Assembly (NCBI RefSeq): GCF_014109765.1
Contig: NZ_CP059139.1
Coordinates: 248,001-312,000 of the forward strand
Length of the DNA stretch: 64,000 bases
Direction: 5' to 3'
Source of the DNA: Pseudomonas berkeleyensis
GTDB taxonomy: Bacteria > Pseudomonadota > Gammaproteobacteria > Pseudomonadales > Pseudomonadaceae
Part shown: piece after piece, positions 16,700 through 25,672 of the stretch
How the letters are laid out: the number at the start of each line of letters is the position of its first letter
Numbering within the stretch: position 1 is the first letter of the stretch
The notes under the pieces: generated by a model
Databases searched by the model: none
What the model saw: only the letters and a program-made list of their open reading frames with translations
What the model was told of the DNA's origin: nothing
Made by a program: the position numbers and the translations under genes

Positions 16700-17746
16700 T
16701 TAGAACGGGTATTCGACGCCGCCTTCGCTGGCCGCACCGCGCAGCGCTGCCAGCACATCGTCCGGCAACTCCAGCCCTTGCTCATAGGCTTTTGCCTTGC
16801 GCGCGATACCGGCGTGACCCGGCATGCGCACCGGGCTTTGCGCCAGGCGCGGACGGCTCTCCAGGCACGCGCCGACGAAGTGATCCATCTCGGCTTTCAG
16901 CTCATCGACGCCACCAAAGAATGCCGGGTCAAACGTCAGCACGGTCACTGCCGCGCCCCATTGCTTGACCCCATCCTTGCGGCCGAAACCGCCCAGGCCT
17001 GCCGTCAGCGCCTCGACCATGGTGCCGAGGGCGAAGCCCTTGTGGCCGAACTCCAGGCTGCCCAGCGGCAGGATCGCGCCCTGCGGTGTGCCGAAGTAGG
17101 CCGCCGTATCACGGGTTGGCTGGCCGTCCGGGCCGATCAGCGCGGCATGCTCCAACTGGCCGCCGGCCTGGTGGGTCTTGTTGACCAGGCCATTGGTGAT
17201 GGTCGACATGCTGACGTCGATGAGGATCGGCTTCTCGCCGGTGGGAATGCCGATGCCCAGTGGGTTGGGCGTATACACCGGGTCGAGGCCGCCGTGCGGC
17301 GCCACCGAGGCCACGGCCGGGTCGGAGGTCAGCACCAGCGGGATCAGGTTCTGCTCGGTGTAGCGTTGCAGGTATGCGGCCAGGCAGGCGATATGGTGTG
17401 AACGACGGATCGTGGCCACGCCGATACCGAAGGTACGCGCGGCCTTGGCGGTGAAGTCCAGCGCTTGCTCGACGCAGTATGGGCCGAGCAGGTAGCTGGC
17501 ATCGTAGAGCCGTGCCGCTGGTGTCTGACGGACGATCTGCAGGCTTGCGGCATCGCCCTTGGCCTGGCCGCTGCGCAGATCCTTGAGGTAGCCCTGAGCC
17601 AGCTTCACGCCATGGGTGTGATGGCCAAGCAGGTCACCTTCGACCAGCACGCGGCTGACCACGGCGGCGACGTCGGGGCTGACCTTGGCATCGAGGAACA
17701 GTTGTTCGATGAAGCGCTCCAGCGCTTGCGGGGCGATACGATTCAT
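16700..17746 (-). CDS. Malate/L-lactate dehydrogenase family oxidoreductase (Ldh2)
   Basis: 348 residues of the Ldh2 family (malate/lactate, ureidoglycolate and cyclic-imine reductases), which uses NAD(P) without a Rossmann fold. Visible landmarks are H-H-T-H-G near residues 42-46, RRSHHIACLAAYLQR and the nucleotide region PNPLGIGIPTGEKPILIDVS. The substrate is not predictable from this. Its start overlaps the tctA stop by four bases (ATGA), so the product acts on what the Tct transporter brings in (inference). Confidence 0.87.
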   Translation of the reverse strand: MNRIAPQALERFIEQLFLDAKVSPDVAAVVSRVLVEGDLLGHHTHGVKLAQGYLKDLRSGQAKGDAASLQIVRQTPAARLYDASYLLGPYCVEQALDFTAKAARTFGIGVATIRRSHHIACLAAYLQRYTEQNLIPLVLTSDPAVASVAPHGGLDPVYTPNPLGIGIPTGEKPILIDVSMSTITNGLVNKTHQAGGQLEHAALIGPDGQPTRDTAAYFGTPQGAILPLGSLEFGHKGFALGTMVEALTAGLGGFGRKDGVKQWGAAVTVLTFDPAFFGGVDELKAEMDHFVGACLESRPRLAQSPVRMPGHAGIARKAKAYEQGLELPDDVLAALRGAASEGGVEYPF

Positions 17747-19263
17747 TCAATGACTTCCTTCGGGGCCAGAGGGGCGTTGCCGCGCTTGCGCCACAGCTTG
17801 GCGAGCAGCGGGAACAGCGCGATAAGCACGACGAACAGGGCCAGGCAGGCACTGATCGGGCGTTCGATGAAGGCCCCCAGATTGCCGTTGGCCTTGAGCA
17901 TCGAGGTCATGAAGTTGGTTTCCAGGATGTTGCCCAGCACCAGGCCGAGAATCGCCGGTGCCAGCGGCACTTCGGCGGTGGCGATCAGGTAGGCGACGAC
18001 GCCGCAGGCCAGCATGATCCACACATCGGTCAGGCTGTTGTTGATGGCGAAGGCGCCGACGATGCAGAAGCACAGGATGATCGGCATCAGCACGCGCAGC
18101 GGCGTCACGGCGAACACGTGGGCACTGCGAATGGCCAGGTAACCGATCGGCAACAGCACCAGGTTGGCGACGAAGAAGGCGGTGAACAGGCCGTAGGCCA
18201 TGGCGCTGTTGTCCATGAAGATGGTCGGGCCGGGGTTCATGCCCTTCATGTACAACACGCCGATGACGATGGCGGTGATCGAGTCGCCAGGGATACCGAA
18301 CACCAGCGCCGGTACCCAGGAACCGGCGACCGCCGAGTTGTTCGCCGAGCCGGCGTCGACCAGGCCCTCAACGTGACCGGTGCCGAACTTCTCCGGCTCT
18401 TTCGAGCGCTTCTTGCTGATGGCGTAGGCGATCCACGCAGCGATATCGGCGCCGGCACCCGGCAGGATGCCGATGAAACCGCCGACGCTGCTGCCACGGA
18501 ACACGCTCTTCCAGTAGCGCTTGAGGTGCATCGGCACCTTGCTGAAGACGTCGCCGTGCTGCTTGGGAATGGTCTGGTTGGTGTCACCTTTCTCGTGGCT
18601 GCTGTACAGCTTCATCACTTCGTACATGGCGAAGAAGCCGATCATCACCGGAATGAAGTTGATCCCAGCCATCAGATCCGGCACATCGAAAGTGAAGCGT
18701 GGCGCGCCGGTGACCAGGTCGAGGCCGACCGTGGACAGCAGCAGGCCGACCATCAGCGAGAGGAAGCCCTTGATCGCCGAACCGGTGGAAATGAATACCG
18801 CGCTGCTCAGGCCCAGCACCGCCAGCCAGAAGTATTCGAAGGAGCTGAAGTTCAGGGCGAATTCGGCCAGCGAAGGCGCCACCAGCACCAGCACCGTGGT
18901 GCCGAACAGGCCGCCGATCACCGAGCAGGTGACGTTGACGCCGAGGCACTCGCGGGCACGACCTTGGCGGCCAAGTGCAGCGCAGTCACTGACGTAGGCC
19001 GCCGAGGCCGGTGTGCCGGGAATGTTCAGGTAGGCGCCGGGAATGTCGCCGGCGAAGATCGCCATCGCCGAGGTGGTGATGATCGCGGCGATGGCTGCGG
19101 TCGGCTCCATGGCGAAGGTGACCGGTACCAGCAGGGCCACGGCCATGGTGGCGGACAGACCCGGAATGGCGCCGACGAAGACGCCGAAGATCGCCGCGGC
19201 GAGAATCACCAGCAGCGTCTGGAAATTGAAGACCAGCAGAATGCCGTCGAGTAGTTCGTTCAT
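17743..19263 (-). CDS. tctA: Tripartite tricarboxylate transporter, TctA subunit
   Basis: 506 residues, the usual TctA length, with about 12 membrane helices. Typical segments are FVGAIPGLSATMAVALLVP, GDIPGAYLNIPGTPAS and GILPGAGADIAAWIAY. It is the large membrane subunit of a TctABC carboxylate importer. It lies 10 bases after tctB and overlaps the Ldh2 gene by four. Confidence 0.93.
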   Translation of the reverse strand: MNELLDGILLVFNFQTLLVILAAAIFGVFVGAIPGLSATMAVALLVPVTFAMEPTAAIAAIITTSAMAIFAGDIPGAYLNIPGTPASAAYVSDCAALGRQGRARECLGVNVTCSVIGGLFGTTVLVLVAPSLAEFALNFSSFEYFWLAVLGLSSAVFISTGSAIKGFLSLMVGLLLSTVGLDLVTGAPRFTFDVPDLMAGINFIPVMIGFFAMYEVMKLYSSHEKGDTNQTIPKQHGDVFSKVPMHLKRYWKSVFRGSSVGGFIGILPGAGADIAAWIAYAISKKRSKEPEKFGTGHVEGLVDAGSANNSAVAGSWVPALVFGIPGDSITAIVIGVLYMKGMNPGPTIFMDNSAMAYGLFTAFFVANLVLLPIGYLAIRSAHVFAVTPLRVLMPIILCFCIVGAFAINNSLTDVWIMLACGVVAYLIATAEVPLAPAILGLVLGNILETNFMTSMLKANGNLGAFIERPISACLALFVVLIALFPLLAKLWRKRGNAPLAPKEVIE

Positions 19264-19273
19264 GGACTGCGCC

Positions 19274-19729
19274 TCAGAAACCGAAAGGCCCGATAGGGAG
19301 CGGCACTTTGAGCATGTGCCCGAAGGAGAGGCTGATGACAGCCGCGGAGACGACGCTGATCAGTATTGCCGGTAGCCAGCGCACGCCGCCCTGGAACAGC
19401 AGCACCAGCATGACCAGCACCATGGTCAGGGCTGCGCCAATCACTTCGCTCAGATAGATGTAGGCCACCACCATCAGGCAGGGCACCAGCACGCCGATGT
19501 GGGGGAGGGCAAAGCCACCGCTACCGACATTGGGGCTGGCTGTGCGACGCATCTTGCGCACGGTGACGAAGCTCAGCAGAGCACCGCCGATGACCATGCC
19601 GCCTGCAATCATGCTGGGGAACATGCTGGCGCCATACTTCATGCCGGGAACTGCCGGGAAACCCTGTGCCAGTACCCAGACGGTGATACCCAGGGCGATA
19701 AAGACGATACCGAGGATTAGGTCTTTCAT
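19274..19729 (-). CDS. tctB: Tripartite tricarboxylate transporter, TctB subunit
   Basis: 151 residues with four hydrophobic helices (about 5-24, 40-58, 79-98, 104-145), as expected for the small TctB membrane subunit. The N terminus MKDLILGIVFIALGITVWV and the segment GASMFPSMIAGGMVIGG are family-like. GGGGGAGTT precedes the start codon on the coding strand. Separated from tctC by a strong stem-loop. Confidence 0.9.
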   Translation of the reverse strand: MKDLILGIVFIALGITVWVLAQGFPAVPGMKYGASMFPSMIAGGMVIGGALLSFVTVRKMRRTASPNVGSGGFALPHIGVLVPCLMVVAYIYLSEVIGAALTMVLVMLVLLFQGGVRWLPAILISVVSAAVISLSFGHMLKVPLPIGPFGF

Positions 19730-19757
19730 GGGGGAGTTCTCTTACCGCAGAACGGAG

Positions 19758-19788
19758 ACAGGCGACGCCCTTTCGGTGCGTCGCCTGT
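19758..19788 (-). terminator. Stem-loop between tctC and tctB (attenuator-like)
   Basis: ACAGGCGACGC pairs with GCGTCGCCTGT around a short loop. On the coding strand no U-run follows, so transcription may pass partly. Such hairpins after a binding-protein gene often keep its mRNA more abundant than that of the membrane subunits (general knowledge; application here is inference). Confidence 0.6.
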
Positions 19789-19799
19789 AGGAGGCCGGC

Positions 19800-20783
19800 T
19801 TACTTCTTCAGGCCGATCTTTTCGATGATGCCGCCCATATAGGCGTTGTTCTCGACGAGGAATTGCTTGAAGTCCGCACCTTTATGCCACTCCACGCCAA
19901 AGCCCTGGCGCTTCATGAAGTCCTGGTAGAACTCGCTGTTGTAGGCCTTCTCCAGAGCATCTTCGAGTTTGGCCACCACGGCTGGATCCATGCCTTTGGG
20001 GCCGGCTACGCCGCGCCATTCGCCCAGCGAGTAGTCGCTGCCGATGCTTTCCTTGAGGGTCGGGATATCCGGGAAGGCCGGGTTGCGTTCAGGCGAGAGA
20101 ATCGCCAGGCCCTTGGCCTTGCCCGCGTCGATCATCGAGCGCGCTTCGGGTACCGACGACGGCACGAGTTCGATGCTGCCAGCCGCCAGTTCGACCATGG
20201 CCGGTGCGGCGCCCTGGCTGGGAATCCAGGTGACTTTGTTGGGCTCGATGCCGCGATCCATCAACAGGCCGGCGAAGGCTACGTGCCAGATGCCGCCCAT
20301 GCCGGTGCCGGAAGCCTTGAAGGTGCCTTGAGGCTTCTCGTCGATGTCTTTCAGCAGTTCTTCGACGTTGTTGTACGGTGCATCGGCGCTGACCTGTACG
20401 CCTGGGTAGTCATAGTTGGTCATGGCCAGGGGGGTGAAGTCTTCGTGAGTGATCTTGGTCAGACCCTGCCAGTGCATCATGTTCAGCTCACCGGTCACGA
20501 AGCCCAGGGTGTAGCCATCGGGCTTGGCGCTGGCCATCACCGTGTGACCCACCACGCTGCCGCCACCTGGGCGGTTGACCACGTTGATGGTGACGCCCAG
20601 TTCCTTCTCCAGTGCGGTGGCGATGCCGCGTGCAGCCGAGTCGCTGCCGCCGCCGGCGGCCCAGGGCACGATCAGTTGGATGGGCTTGTTCGGGTATTCG
20701 GCCATGGCGGCCACCGGGGCGCCCAGCAGGGAAAGGCCGAGGGCGAGGCTGAGCGGGCGAAGCAGCGTGCTTAGCTTGGTCAT
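19800..20783 (-). CDS. tctC: Tripartite tricarboxylate transporter substrate-binding protein, TctC/BugT
   Basis: 327 residues. A signal peptide ends at AAMA (residue 28), and the mature protein opens with the Bug-family YPNKPIQLIVPWAAGGGSD. Other Bug landmarks are VNRPGGGSVVG and PDGYTLG. Bug proteins bind carboxylates without strong charge contacts, so the ligand cannot be read. First gene of tctC-tctB-tctA-ldh2. A motif shared with three nearby promoters lies at 20908-20917, about 125 bases upstream. Confidence 0.92.
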   Translation of the reverse strand: MTKLSTLLRPLSLALGLSLLGAPVAAMAEYPNKPIQLIVPWAAGGGSDSAARGIATALEKELGVTINVVNRPGGGSVVGHTVMASAKPDGYTLGFVTGELNMMHWQGLTKITHEDFTPLAMTNYDYPGVQVSADAPYNNVEELLKDIDEKPQGTFKASGTGMGGIWHVAFAGLLMDRGIEPNKVTWIPSQGAAPAMVELAAGSIELVPSSVPEARSMIDAGKAKGLAILSPERNPAFPDIPTLKESIGSDYSLGEWRGVAGPKGMDPAVVAKLEDALEKAYNSEFYQDFMKRQGFGVEWHKGADFKQFLVENNAYMGGIIEKIGLKK

Positions 20784-20907
20784 GAAGGTTCACCTATTGA
20801 AGTTATTTTGAGTGAGGTGCAGCTAGGTTCCGCTTGAACGAGTCGGCCAGGCAGACGGCACGGCGTGGAATCAAAGCCTGGCCGAAGCTAGGCAACTCTC
20901 GGGGAGG

Positions 20908-20917
20908 TGTCTAATGA
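20908..20917 (-). promoter_or_regulatory. TCATTAGACA site upstream of tctC
   Basis: Read on the minus strand this is TCATTAGACA. The same core TCATTAGNCA appears at 24398 and 26654, with one change (CTATTAGTCA) at 21942. Each occurrence is in a gap next to a catabolic gene and a LysR gene. Confidence 0.5.
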
Positions 20918-20938
20918 GGCTTTTTCATCGAGTCATAA

Positions 20939-21895
20939 CTAGGGGTTATTCGCTGAGGATTCATCGCGGATGACGGTGCGCAGGGCGTCAATGAAGTCGC
21001 GGGCTGCGGAGGAGATGGGCTCGTCCTTGCGCAGCAGCACGCCATAGGCCAGCGGAGAGGGGGCCAGGCTCGTCTGGATCTGTTTCAGGCTGCCATCGAG
21101 CAGGTTCTGCCGTACCACCGCCTCTGGCAGCAGTGCCAGGGTGTCGCTGTTGCAGAGCATCTTCAGCGTGGTTTGCACGGAGGTCGTCTCGATGGCGTTG
21201 GCCGGCGGATTCACCCCCGCGTCGCTGAACGATTGTTCCAGCGACTGACGCAGCGGGGTGTTGAGCGGGTAGAGCACCCAGGGCCATTCGGTCAGCTGCG
21301 AGGGTGAGACCTGCTGGCGATTGCACAGCGGGTGTTCGGCGCGGGCGATGAGGATGAAGGGTTCCTCGGCCAGCGCGGTGAAGTCGAAACGCTGGCGCTG
21401 CGGATGGTCGGTGAAGCGACCGACCACCAGATCCAGCTGCTTGTGCTCCAGCAGCTTGAGCAGGTGATCGCTGGTGTCCTCCAGCAGCTCGATGGTCAGC
21501 AGCGGTCGCCGGCCTTTCAGGCGCAGCAGCGTTTCGGGCAGGGCGTGGGCGGTGGCGGCGAAGATCGCGCCGACCTTGAGATAGCCATGGCCGCCCTGGC
21601 GCAGACTCTCCAGGCGATAACTGAAGGTCTGGCAGTCATTCAGCGCGCGCTGCGCATAGGCAACCACCTCGGCGCCCAGCTCGGTGGCTGGCAGCTCACG
21701 GTTGAGGCGCTCGAACAGGGTGAAGCCGAACTGGTTCTCGATGTCGCGCAGCATCTTGCTCACTGCTGGCTGGCTCAGCCCCAGCTGCTGCGCGCTGCTG
21801 TGCATGTTGCCGGTGCGCGCCAGGCTGTCTATCAGCGCCAGGTGGCGGAAGCGTAGCCAGTTGTGAAGGGTCGGGAGATTGCCGGTTTGGTTCAT
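20939..21895 (-). CDS. LysR family transcriptional regulator (GbpR-like subfamily)
   Basis: 318 residues. The N-terminal winged helix begins near residue 12 (LRFRHLALIDSLARTGNMHSSAQQLG...SQPAVSKMLRDIE), followed by the linker helix and a periplasmic-binding-protein-like effector domain. The RLAxLRFRHL style start and overall pattern match GbpR/galactose-binding-type LysR proteins. It is divergent from the FAH gene at 22054 and lies upstream of tctC on the same strand, so it may govern both. Related in sequence to the LysR genes at 23431 and 25673. Confidence 0.88.
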   Translation of the reverse strand: MNQTGNLPTLHNWLRFRHLALIDSLARTGNMHSSAQQLGLSQPAVSKMLRDIENQFGFTLFERLNRELPATELGAEVVAYAQRALNDCQTFSYRLESLRQGGHGYLKVGAIFAATAHALPETLLRLKGRRPLLTIELLEDTSDHLLKLLEHKQLDLVVGRFTDHPQRQRFDFTALAEEPFILIARAEHPLCNRQQVSPSQLTEWPWVLYPLNTPLRQSLEQSFSDAGVNPPANAIETTSVQTTLKMLCNSDTLALLPEAVVRQNLLDGSLKQIQTSLAPSPLAYGVLLRKDEPISSAARDFIDALRTVIRDESSANNP

Positions 21896-21917
21896 GGCCG
21901 CAGTGCTCAGGAATACT

Positions 21918-21967
21918 CGATAACCGGATCATATCGCGGACTGACTAATAGTCATTGGTGGTTATCG
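21918..21967. promoter_or_regulatory. Divergent promoter region with nested dyads (LysR/FAH)
   Basis: CGATAACC (21918-21925) and GGTTATCG (21960-21967) are perfect inverted repeats. Between them TGACT-AAT-AGTCA (21942-21954) forms a second dyad that includes the shared ATTAGTCA core. Position between the divergent LysR and FAH starts suits a LysR binding region. Confidence 0.5.
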
Positions 21968-22053
21968 CGAATGGAGAGATAAGGTCGGCCGGCCTGAGCG
22001 CACCCAGGGTGCCTTGCAGGCATTTCCATTCGCATAAGAAGAAGGACTCCGCC

Positions 22054-23235
22054 ATGCCTTACGCTCTCAGCCTCACACCCAGCAATACCCTGCCTACCGA
22101 TGGCTTGCGCGGAACCCTCGTCGGCCGGGCCTGGTTGCCCGGAGAGCACGCCGGCCCGGCGCCGATCCTGCTGCGTGAGGACGGTGTCTATGACCTGTCC
22201 ACACTGGCGCCGACCCTGAGCGGGCTGTTCGAGCAGGAGGGCCTGCTGCCCAGGTTGCAGAGCCTGCGTGGCACGCCGCTGTGCAGTGTCGAGGCCTTGT
22301 TGGGCAACAGTGGTGCCGACTTCAATTCCGAGTTGCCGAGCCTGCTGGCGCCTGCCGACCTGCAGGTGCTCAAGGCGGCGGGGGTGACCTTTGCTTCGAG
22401 CATGATCGAGCGCGTGATCGAAGAGCGTGCCGGTGGTGATGCCAGCCTGGCCGAAGGCGTTCGGGCCAAGGTTCGCGATGTACTCGGCGAAGATTTCGCC
22501 AGCATCAAGCCGGGCTCGGAGAAGGCCCAGCAGGTCAAGGCGCTGCTGCAGGAGCAAGACCTGTGGTCGCAGTATCTGGAAGTGGGCATCGGCCCGGACG
22601 CCGAAATCTTCACCAAGGCGCCTGTGCTGGCCGCCGTGGGCAGTGGCGCGGAGATTGGCATCCATCCCGGTTCGGTGTGGAACAACCCGGAGCCGGAAGT
22701 GGTGCTGGCCGTCAACAGTCATGGCGAAGTACTGGGCGCGACGCTGGGCAACGACGTCAACCTGCGCGACTTCGAAGGCCGCAGTGCACTGCTGCTGAGC
22801 AAGGCCAAGGACAACAATGCGTCCTGCGCCATCGGTCCGTTCATCCGCCTGTTCGATGACACGTTCGACATCGACGATGTACGCAACACCGTGGTTCGCC
22901 TGCGGGTCGAGGGGGACGACGGTTATGTGCTGCAGGGCAGCAGCTCGATGGACAAGATCAGCCGCGATCCATTGGATCTGGTGGAGCAGGCGCTCAACCG
23001 CAATCACCAGTACCCGGATGGCTTCCTGTTGTTCCTCGGCACCCTGTTCGCCCCGACCGAAGACCGCGATGCCCCGGGTGCCGGCTTCACCCACAAGCTG
23101 GCGGATCGCGTGATCATCAGCAGCGAACAGCTGGGTGCCTTGCACAACCGCGTCAACCACAGCGACAAGGCACCGGTCTGGCAGTTCGGCCTCAATGCCC
23201 TGATGAGCAGCCTGGCGGCGCGCGGCCTGCTCTAA
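22054..23235 (+). CDS. FAH-superfamily enzyme, XylX-like 2-keto-3-deoxy-acid dehydratase candidate
   Basis: 393 residues, longer than the 282-residue FAH enzyme at 14181. The C-terminal half carries the metal ligands in EVGIGPDAEIFTK and the block HPGSVWNNPEPEVVLAVNS. The closing part (GFTHKLADRVIISSEQLG) is typical of the COG3970 type. Members such as Caulobacter XylX dehydrate 2-keto-3-deoxypentonates to 2-oxoglutarate semialdehyde. A semialdehyde dehydrogenase lies at 27960, which supports that role (inference). AAGGA precedes ATG 22054. Not linked by sequence to a pentonate dehydratase in this window. Confidence 0.75.
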   Translation: MPYALSLTPSNTLPTDGLRGTLVGRAWLPGEHAGPAPILLREDGVYDLSTLAPTLSGLFEQEGLLPRLQSLRGTPLCSVEALLGNSGADFNSELPSLLAPADLQVLKAAGVTFASSMIERVIEERAGGDASLAEGVRAKVRDVLGEDFASIKPGSEKAQQVKALLQEQDLWSQYLEVGIGPDAEIFTKAPVLAAVGSGAEIGIHPGSVWNNPEPEVVLAVNSHGEVLGATLGNDVNLRDFEGRSALLLSKAKDNNASCAIGPFIRLFDDTFDIDDVRNTVVRLRVEGDDGYVLQGSSSMDKISRDPLDLVEQALNRNHQYPDGFLLFLGTLFAPTEDRDAPGAGFTHKLADRVIISSEQLGALHNRVNHSDKAPVWQFGLNALMSSLAARGLL

Positions 23236-23255
23236 CAGGCGTAAGGTCGGCTAGG

Positions 23256-23365
23256 CGTAGGGTGGGTTAGCCGCCTGCCACGCAGCTCAGTCGTTACACG
23301 ACCACTGTGGCGGCGTAACCCACCATAGGCGCTATGCGGCCTACAGCCTGGTGGGTTACGCGACG
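23256..23365. repeat. REP-like repeats with GTAGGGTGGGTTA units
   Basis: Contains GTAGGGTGGGTTAGCCGC near 23257 and its inverted relatives GGCGTAACCCACCATAGG near 23314 and GGTGGGTTACGC near 23350. Lies between convergent FAH and LysR genes. No coding potential. Confidence 0.65.
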
Positions 23366-23430
23366 CGCCACGAGCGAGGCGGCTGTCGATTCGTCTTCTG
23401 CGTCGCTGACCCAGGCCTTCGTTGCTGCAA

Positions 23431-24363
23431 TCAGTGCTCGTCCTGCGCCGACGTGAGCTGCGCCATGAACAGGCGACTGATCGAGGACAGGCTCACGCCG
23501 CGGCGGGTGATCAACTGGTAGGGCTCGCTGCGGCTCTTCAGGCTCAGCGGCAGGATGCAGGTCATGCCGAAGCCCGTGCAGAAGCGCGCCACATCGGTCG
23601 ATAGCAAGGCCACCAGGTCGACATTCTTCTGCAGCAGCGACAGCGTGGTGAAAGCCGAGGTGGTCTCCAGCAGGTGCAAGGGGAAGCGCAGCCCTGCCTG
23701 CTGGAATTCGTGTTCCAGCGAGAGCCTCATCGGCATGTTGGCCGAGTAGACGACCCAGCGGCTGTCGGCCAGGTCGGCCAGTTCCAGCTGCGCGCTGCCC
23801 GCCAGCGGGTGGTTGCGGTTGGCGACCACGGCTAGGGTTTCGTCACGAACATCGATGCAGTCGTACTGCTCCGGCTGGCGGCTGATGCTGGTGCGGCAGA
23901 TCGCCAGATCCAGGCGCCCCTGGTCGAGCAGGCTGAGCAGGCGCGCGCTGGTGTCCTCGACGATTTCCACCGACAGATCCGGGTGCGCCTCCAGCAGGCG
24001 CGTCAGGGCATCGCTCATGAACGGCACCGCGCCCATGATCACGCCGATGGACAGGCGTCCGCCGTGGCCCTGGAGAATGCCGAGCATTTCTTCGCGCAGA
24101 TGGGTCAGGTCGGTCTGGATCAGCTTGGCGTAGCGAATCGCGCAGTGTCCCAGCTCGTTGGCTTCCAGGCCGCGATTGGTACGCACGAACAACGGCGCGC
24201 CCAGGGTGGTCTCGATTTCCTGCAGCGCCTTGGTCGCCCCCGGCTGGCTGATCGACACCTGTTCCGCGGCCTTGATCAACGAACCTTGCTCGCCAAGAGC
24301 GATCAGCAGGCGCAGTTGCCGGAAGCGCAGGCGGGAAAAGATGGAGGAGACGGATGGCAGCAT
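23431..24363 (-). CDS. LysR family transcriptional regulator
   Basis: 310 residues. The winged helix is RLRFRQLRLLIALGEQGSLI followed by VSISQPGATKALQEIETTLG. The effector domain follows. Closely similar to the LysR at 25673-26617 (shared RQLRLLIAL, SQPGATKAL, VEIVEDTSARLL-type segments), so the two look like paralogues. Divergent from the iron alcohol dehydrogenase gene; AGGGAAAG precedes its ATG. It probably controls that gene. Confidence 0.88.
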   Translation of the reverse strand: MLPSVSSIFSRLRFRQLRLLIALGEQGSLIKAAEQVSISQPGATKALQEIETTLGAPLFVRTNRGLEANELGHCAIRYAKLIQTDLTHLREEMLGILQGHGGRLSIGVIMGAVPFMSDALTRLLEAHPDLSVEIVEDTSARLLSLLDQGRLDLAICRTSISRQPEQYDCIDVRDETLAVVANRNHPLAGSAQLELADLADSRWVVYSANMPMRLSLEHEFQQAGLRFPLHLLETTSAFTTLSLLQKNVDLVALLSTDVARFCTGFGMTCILPLSLKSRSEPYQLITRRGVSLSSISRLFMAQLTSAQDEH

Positions 24364-24397
24364 GTATAGCTTTCCCTTATAGCAGTATCAGCGCCTC

Positions 24398-24407
24398 TCA
24401 TTAGTCA
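24398..24407 (+). promoter_or_regulatory. TCATTAGTCA site between LysR and iron alcohol dehydrogenase
   Basis: Lies 35 bases upstream of the LysR start and 118 bases upstream of the dehydrogenase start, as expected for a LysR recognition site that also serves autoregulation. Same core as 20908, 21942 and 26654. Confidence 0.5.
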
Positions 24408-24524
24408 GGGGCGCCTCGATCCCATAGTTTGCCTGGGCGGCAAGGCTATCCGTGAGAATGTCCGAGTGATCTTACTCGACGTTTTCCGCTGCCTGCTATT
24501 ACAAAAACAAGCAGAGGCTCCCCC

Positions 24525-25664
24525 ATGGCACTGATCAACTACCTCACACAAGTCCAGTTCGGTTATGACGCCCTCGGCCAGTTGGCCGCCGAGTGTCAGC
24601 GCATTGGTATCACCCGGCCCTTTATCGTCACCGATACGGGGGTGCGTGCCGCAGGTATCGTCGACAAGGTGCTGGGGCAGCTGAGTGACCCGGCTGTCGC
24701 GGAGGTTTTCGACCAGACGCCGCCCAACCCGAACGAAGGCGTGGTGCGCGCCGCCGCTGCGCGTTATCGCGATGGCGGTTTCGACGGCATCATCGCGGTC
24801 GGTGGCGGTTCTTCCATCGACCTGGCCAAGGGCGTTGCCGTGTGCGGCACCCATGAAGGCCCGCTGAAACAGTTCGCCGTGATCGAAGGTGGCCTGACCC
24901 GTATCACCGCGGCCACTGCACCGGTGATCGCCATCCCCACCACGGCCGGTACCGGCAGCGAAGTCGGTCGCGGCGCCATCCTGATTCTCGATGACGGGCG
25001 CAAGGTCGGCGTCATCTCGCCCTATCTGATTCCGCGCTCGGCCATCTGCGACCCCGAGCTGACCCTCGGCCTGCCCGCGCAACTGACCGCTGCCACGGGC
25101 ATGGATGCCATCGCCCACTGCCTGGAAACCTTCATGGCGCCGGCGTTCAACCCGCCAGCCGACGGTATTGCGCTGGATGGCCTGTGGCGCGCCTGGCGAC
25201 ATATCGAGCGTGCCACCCGCACCCCTGGTGATCGGGAGGCGCGGCTGAACATGATGAGCGCCTCGATGCAGGGCGCCCTGGCCTTCCAGAAGGGCCTGGG
25301 TTGCGTGCACAGCCTCAGCCACTCCCTCGGCGGCATCAACCCGAGGCTGCACCACGGCACCCTCAACGCGGTATTCCTGCCGGCGGTGATCGCCTTCAAC
25401 GCTCAGTCCGACTCGGTACGCGACGAGCAGAAGCTGCAGCGCATCGCGCAGGCCATGGGCTTGGGTAGCACCGAGGAAATCATCCCGGCGATCCGCGAGA
25501 TGAATCGCCGCCTCGGCATGCCGGCGGGCCTGGCTGAAATGGGCGTGGACGAGTCGATGTTCCCGGCGATCATCGAAGGGGCGCTGGCTGACCATAGCCA
25601 CAAGACCAACCCACGCGTGGCGAGTGCCGAGGACTACGCCGAGTTGCTGCGCCAGTCCATGTGA
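24525..25664 (+). CDS. Iron-containing alcohol dehydrogenase
   Basis: 379 residues of the group III ADH family. Seen are the cofactor motif IIAVGGGSSIDLAKGVAV, the PTTAGTGSEVGRG segment and the metal-binding block MDAIAHCLETFMAP with later histidines in HSLSHSLGGI and HHGTLNAVFLP. Relatives include 4-hydroxybutyrate and 1,3-propanediol dehydrogenases. In this setting it may act on a hydroxy-acid or semialdehyde (inference). Stands alone between two divergent/convergent LysR genes. Confidence 0.88.
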   Translation: MALINYLTQVQFGYDALGQLAAECQRIGITRPFIVTDTGVRAAGIVDKVLGQLSDPAVAEVFDQTPPNPNEGVVRAAAARYRDGGFDGIIAVGGGSSIDLAKGVAVCGTHEGPLKQFAVIEGGLTRITAATAPVIAIPTTAGTGSEVGRGAILILDDGRKVGVISPYLIPRSAICDPELTLGLPAQLTAATGMDAIAHCLETFMAPAFNPPADGIALDGLWRAWRHIERATRTPGDREARLNMMSASMQGALAFQKGLGCVHSLSHSLGGINPRLHHGTLNAVFLPAVIAFNAQSDSVRDEQKLQRIAQAMGLGSTEEIIPAIREMNRRLGMPAGLAEMGVDESMFPAIIEGALADHSHKTNPRVASAEDYAELLRQSM

Positions 25665-25672
25665 GTGGCGGC

